DNA from: Meandrina meandrites
Taxonomy: Eukaryota > Cnidaria > Anthozoa > Scleractinia > Meandrinidae
Length of the DNA: 64,000 bases
Reading direction: 5' to 3'
Assembly: GCA_963693305.1 (NCBI GenBank)
Contig: OY855905.1
Coordinates: 47,269,895-47,333,894, forward strand
This document shows positions 62,208 through 64,000 of the stretch, piece after piece. The notes under the pieces were generated by a model that was not told the DNA's origin, did no database searches, and saw only the letters and a list, made by a program, of their open reading frames with translations. How positions within the stretch are numbered: position 1 is the stretch's first letter; each line of letters starts with the position of its first letter. Position numbers and translations under genes: made by a program.

Positions 62208-64000
62208 ATGGACGAAATTGACCTCGAATCTTTGGAAGAAGAGCTTGCAAATCTTGATCCCGAAGATTTGCGATATTTATCAAAATTAATTGCAGAAGAC
62301 ACACCTACAATTCAAAGGGTAATAAACACTTTGCTGGATGAACCAATCCCAGAAGCCACAAAGAAAAAAATAAAAGCCCCATTAAAACCATTAAAACCAA
62401 TACCGAAACCACCACCCAGAAACAGAAAAAGAAACAGAAAAGAAACCATTTTGAAAATATTCGACCCCATCCCGCCGAACAAGGTGAAAACCGTGACAGA
62501 TTATCAGAACGAGGTTCTGGATCTGTACCATGACACGGAATATGAGGGTGTGGAAGAGGAGAGCGGGAGACGTTACAAGAGGTGGCGTTTTGTAGTGGGT
62601 CTAAACAAAGACCTCACACCCAGGTTCATCGAAAAGATAAGGGAGAACGTGGGAACATCGTTTTACATGAGGCACGCCTATTCGTATATTTTAGAAAACA
62701 TTGAAGATGGGACTAGGCTTATTTACTACCAAAACAAAGGCTCACCCTGGATGAAAACTTACGCAGACGCGGAGAATTGGATAAGAAGTAGGGAGGAGAA
62801 AAGGTTGGACCCGGATAACACTGAAAGACCAGATACAAAGTGGATCTTTGAGGCGCATTTTAATGTTGATGTAAAGGTTGTGCTAGACCGCCAACCATTG
62901 ATGGGAACAGGATCCTTACCAGACTGGCTGCGTAAACAAGCAAACACGGGGAGAAAACAAGCAAGGGTGGCGCTGGACACCTATAGGGATAACCTGTGTT
63001 TATGGCGCTGTATCGCTGTGCACAAAGGAGCCAGACCAGATCGAAGTACAGAAGCAGCCCGAGATCTGGCCAAGAGTTTCTACAAACTTGAAAAGATGCC
63101 AAATAGCTGGGTTGGGAAAACCTCATTGGATGAACTAGAAAAGGTAGAAATGCACCTGAACAAGGGCAAACCTTTCTCAGATTGGCTTGGGATAAGAGTT
63201 TACATACCAGAGTGCATAGAAGATGAATTTGACATGGAAGCGCCAATCGAGGTGGTATGGCATCTCACAAGAAACCCAGCGCCGCAGTTTAAAAATATTA
63301 TGACAATCGGTGTTTTTAATGAGCACGCATTCTTGATAAAAGACATAACAAAGTTAGCGAAAACTTATGAATGCATCCACTGTCACGCAAGATTCACAAA
63401 GGCTTGCAACCTCCAACGTCACGTGGAAAGATGCGCCCAAGGTAAAACAGTAACACACTGCCCCGGAGAGAAGGTCGAAGCGCCACAAACAGCATATCAG
63501 AAAGCGTTTTATCCGAAGCAAAAGGCCTCAAAAGAATCAATCCAATGGTTGGAGTACGTGGCAAAACACTGGAAAATCACCATTCACCACGCTGAATCAG
63601 GTCACGGAGGTGAAAGGTGGATAGAGAAAAGTCCAGTAGACGGGTACAACCACGAAAGAAAGCTGGTGCTGCAGTATCACGGCTGTAGCTGGCACGGATG
63701 TCCGAGATGTTACCCAAATCGAGGGCAAATATTATCACACGGGACAAAGACGGCAGAAGATCTGTACCAAGCAACAAAGAAGAGAACAGCCCACCTAAGA
63801 AAGGTCGGATACAAAGTAATCGAGTGTTGGTCATGTCAGTGGCTCGTCCCAGGAGGTGCAGACAAATATGGTGAAGAACCATCAAAACCTCAAACAAAAA
63901 GCTATCCACACGCTATTCTGTATGACTTTGAGGCGTACGGAGACAAAAACCATCGAAAGGAACCAACAGGAAATCTCACGATTGAGAACAAACACATACC
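62208..64000 (+). CDS. Polinton/Maverick-type family B DNA polymerase, N-terminal part (runs off right edge)
   Basis: An uninterrupted frame of 597 codons opens at ATG 62208 and is still open at 64000. Layout: acidic start; Lys/Pro-rich segment (about 50-75); a region with DNLCLWRC (Cys264) and NEHAFLI (His373), which resembles the Cys/His pair of OTU-like peptidases; a C2HC zinc finger (Cys389, Cys392, His405, Cys409); the block YHGCSWHGCPRC (490-501), typical of polymerases from Polinton-like elements; and YDFEAYGD with Asp573/Glu575 as exonuclease motif I. Exonuclease II-III and polymerase motifs lie beyond the edge. Family B protein-primed polymerases copy linear element genomes. The lack of stops suggests a recent copy. 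Base composition is richer in G+C than the surroundings, and no intron is seen. The peptidase assignment is inference. Confidence 0.8.
   Translation, partial: MDEIDLESLEEELANLDPEDLRYLSKLIAEDTPTIQRVINTLLDEPIPEATKKKIKAPLKPLKPIPKPPPRNRKRNRKETILKIFDPIPPNKVKTVTDYQNEVLDLYHDTEYEGVEEESGRRYKRWRFVVGLNKDLTPRFIEKIRENVGTSFYMRHAYSYILENIEDGTRLIYYQNKGSPWMKTYADAENWIRSREEKRLDPDNTERPDTKWIFEAHFNVDVKVVLDRQPLMGTGSLPDWLRKQANTGRKQARVALDTYRDNLCLWRCIAVHKGARPDRSTEAARDLAKSFYKLEKMPNSWVGKTSLDELEKVEMHLNKGKPFSDWLGIRVYIPECIEDEFDMEAPIEVVWHLTRNPAPQFKNIMTIGVFNEHAFLIKDITKLAKTYECIHCHARFTKACNLQRHVERCAQGKTVTHCPGEKVEAPQTAYQKAFYPKQKASKESIQWLEYVAKHWKITIHHAESGHGGERWIEKSPVDGYNHERKLVLQYHGCSWHGCPRCYPNRGQILSHGTKTAEDLYQATKKRTAHLRKVGYKVIECWSCQWLVPGGADKYGEEPSKPQTKSYPHAILYDFEAYGDKNHRKEPTGNLTIENKHI

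Noticed and set aside
62759..63246. Minus-strand open frames of 73 and 128 codons
   Set aside because: They are shadows of the polymerase frame on the plus strand, which has domain motifs and no stop.

Overview
This window looks like nuclear DNA of an anthozoan cnidarian, most likely a stony coral or a close relative. That is inference. It rests on AT-rich, intron-rich DNA, secreted chymotrypsin-family proteases joined to MAM domains, dense small inverted-repeat transposons and fold-back elements, and a Polinton/Maverick-type polymerase gene. No bacterial gene organisation is present.

The window is dominated by three paralogous secreted protease genes, all inferred by joining exons at GT/AG splice sites with matching phases. 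Gene 1 (minus strand, start codon at 4084-4082) runs off the left edge. It contributes a signal peptide and the His and Asp exons of a chymotrypsin-like domain; its Ser exon lies outside. Gene 2 (plus strand, 10002-36180) is complete: signal peptide, one chymotrypsin-like domain and five MAM domains, with a predicted length of 1053 residues. Gene 3 (minus strand, 55564-39335) is complete: signal peptide, protease domain, MAM, MAM and a second protease domain joined by three Pro/Thr-rich linker exons, with a predicted length of 887 residues. Every MAM module has three exons with phases 1/1/0/1, so whole modules can be added or lost without a frame shift. Genes 1 and 2 are head to head, and genes 2 and 3 are tail to tail. 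All three share nearly identical sequence before the ATG and a conserved proximal promoter block with a TATA-like box. A likely role is extracellular proteolysis (digestion, mucus or matrix turnover).

Introns and spacers carry many non-autonomous elements. They include a TTAA-flanked family (two clear copies and two diverged intronic relatives), a TAA-flanked Harbinger-like element, a 9-bp-duplication element, a tandem MITE pair, several fold-backs, tRNA-derived SINE-like units, a roughly 320-bp minisatellite and many microsatellites. The MAM1 and MAM2 modules of gene 2 come from a recent tandem duplication that includes introns. Comparing them exposes the empty sites of two later insertions.

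The right edge (62208-64000) holds the open N-terminal part of a Polinton/Maverick-type family B DNA polymerase. It has a Cys/His peptidase-like region, a zinc finger, a Cys/His-rich block and the first exonuclease motif, and it continues beyond the window. A 176-bp hairpin (61909-62084) sits just upstream of it, and a looser nested inverted repeat lies at 60.5-61.7 kb. The spacers 4.2-9.7 kb, 36.4-39.2 kb and 55.7-60.5 kb show no convincing host genes.
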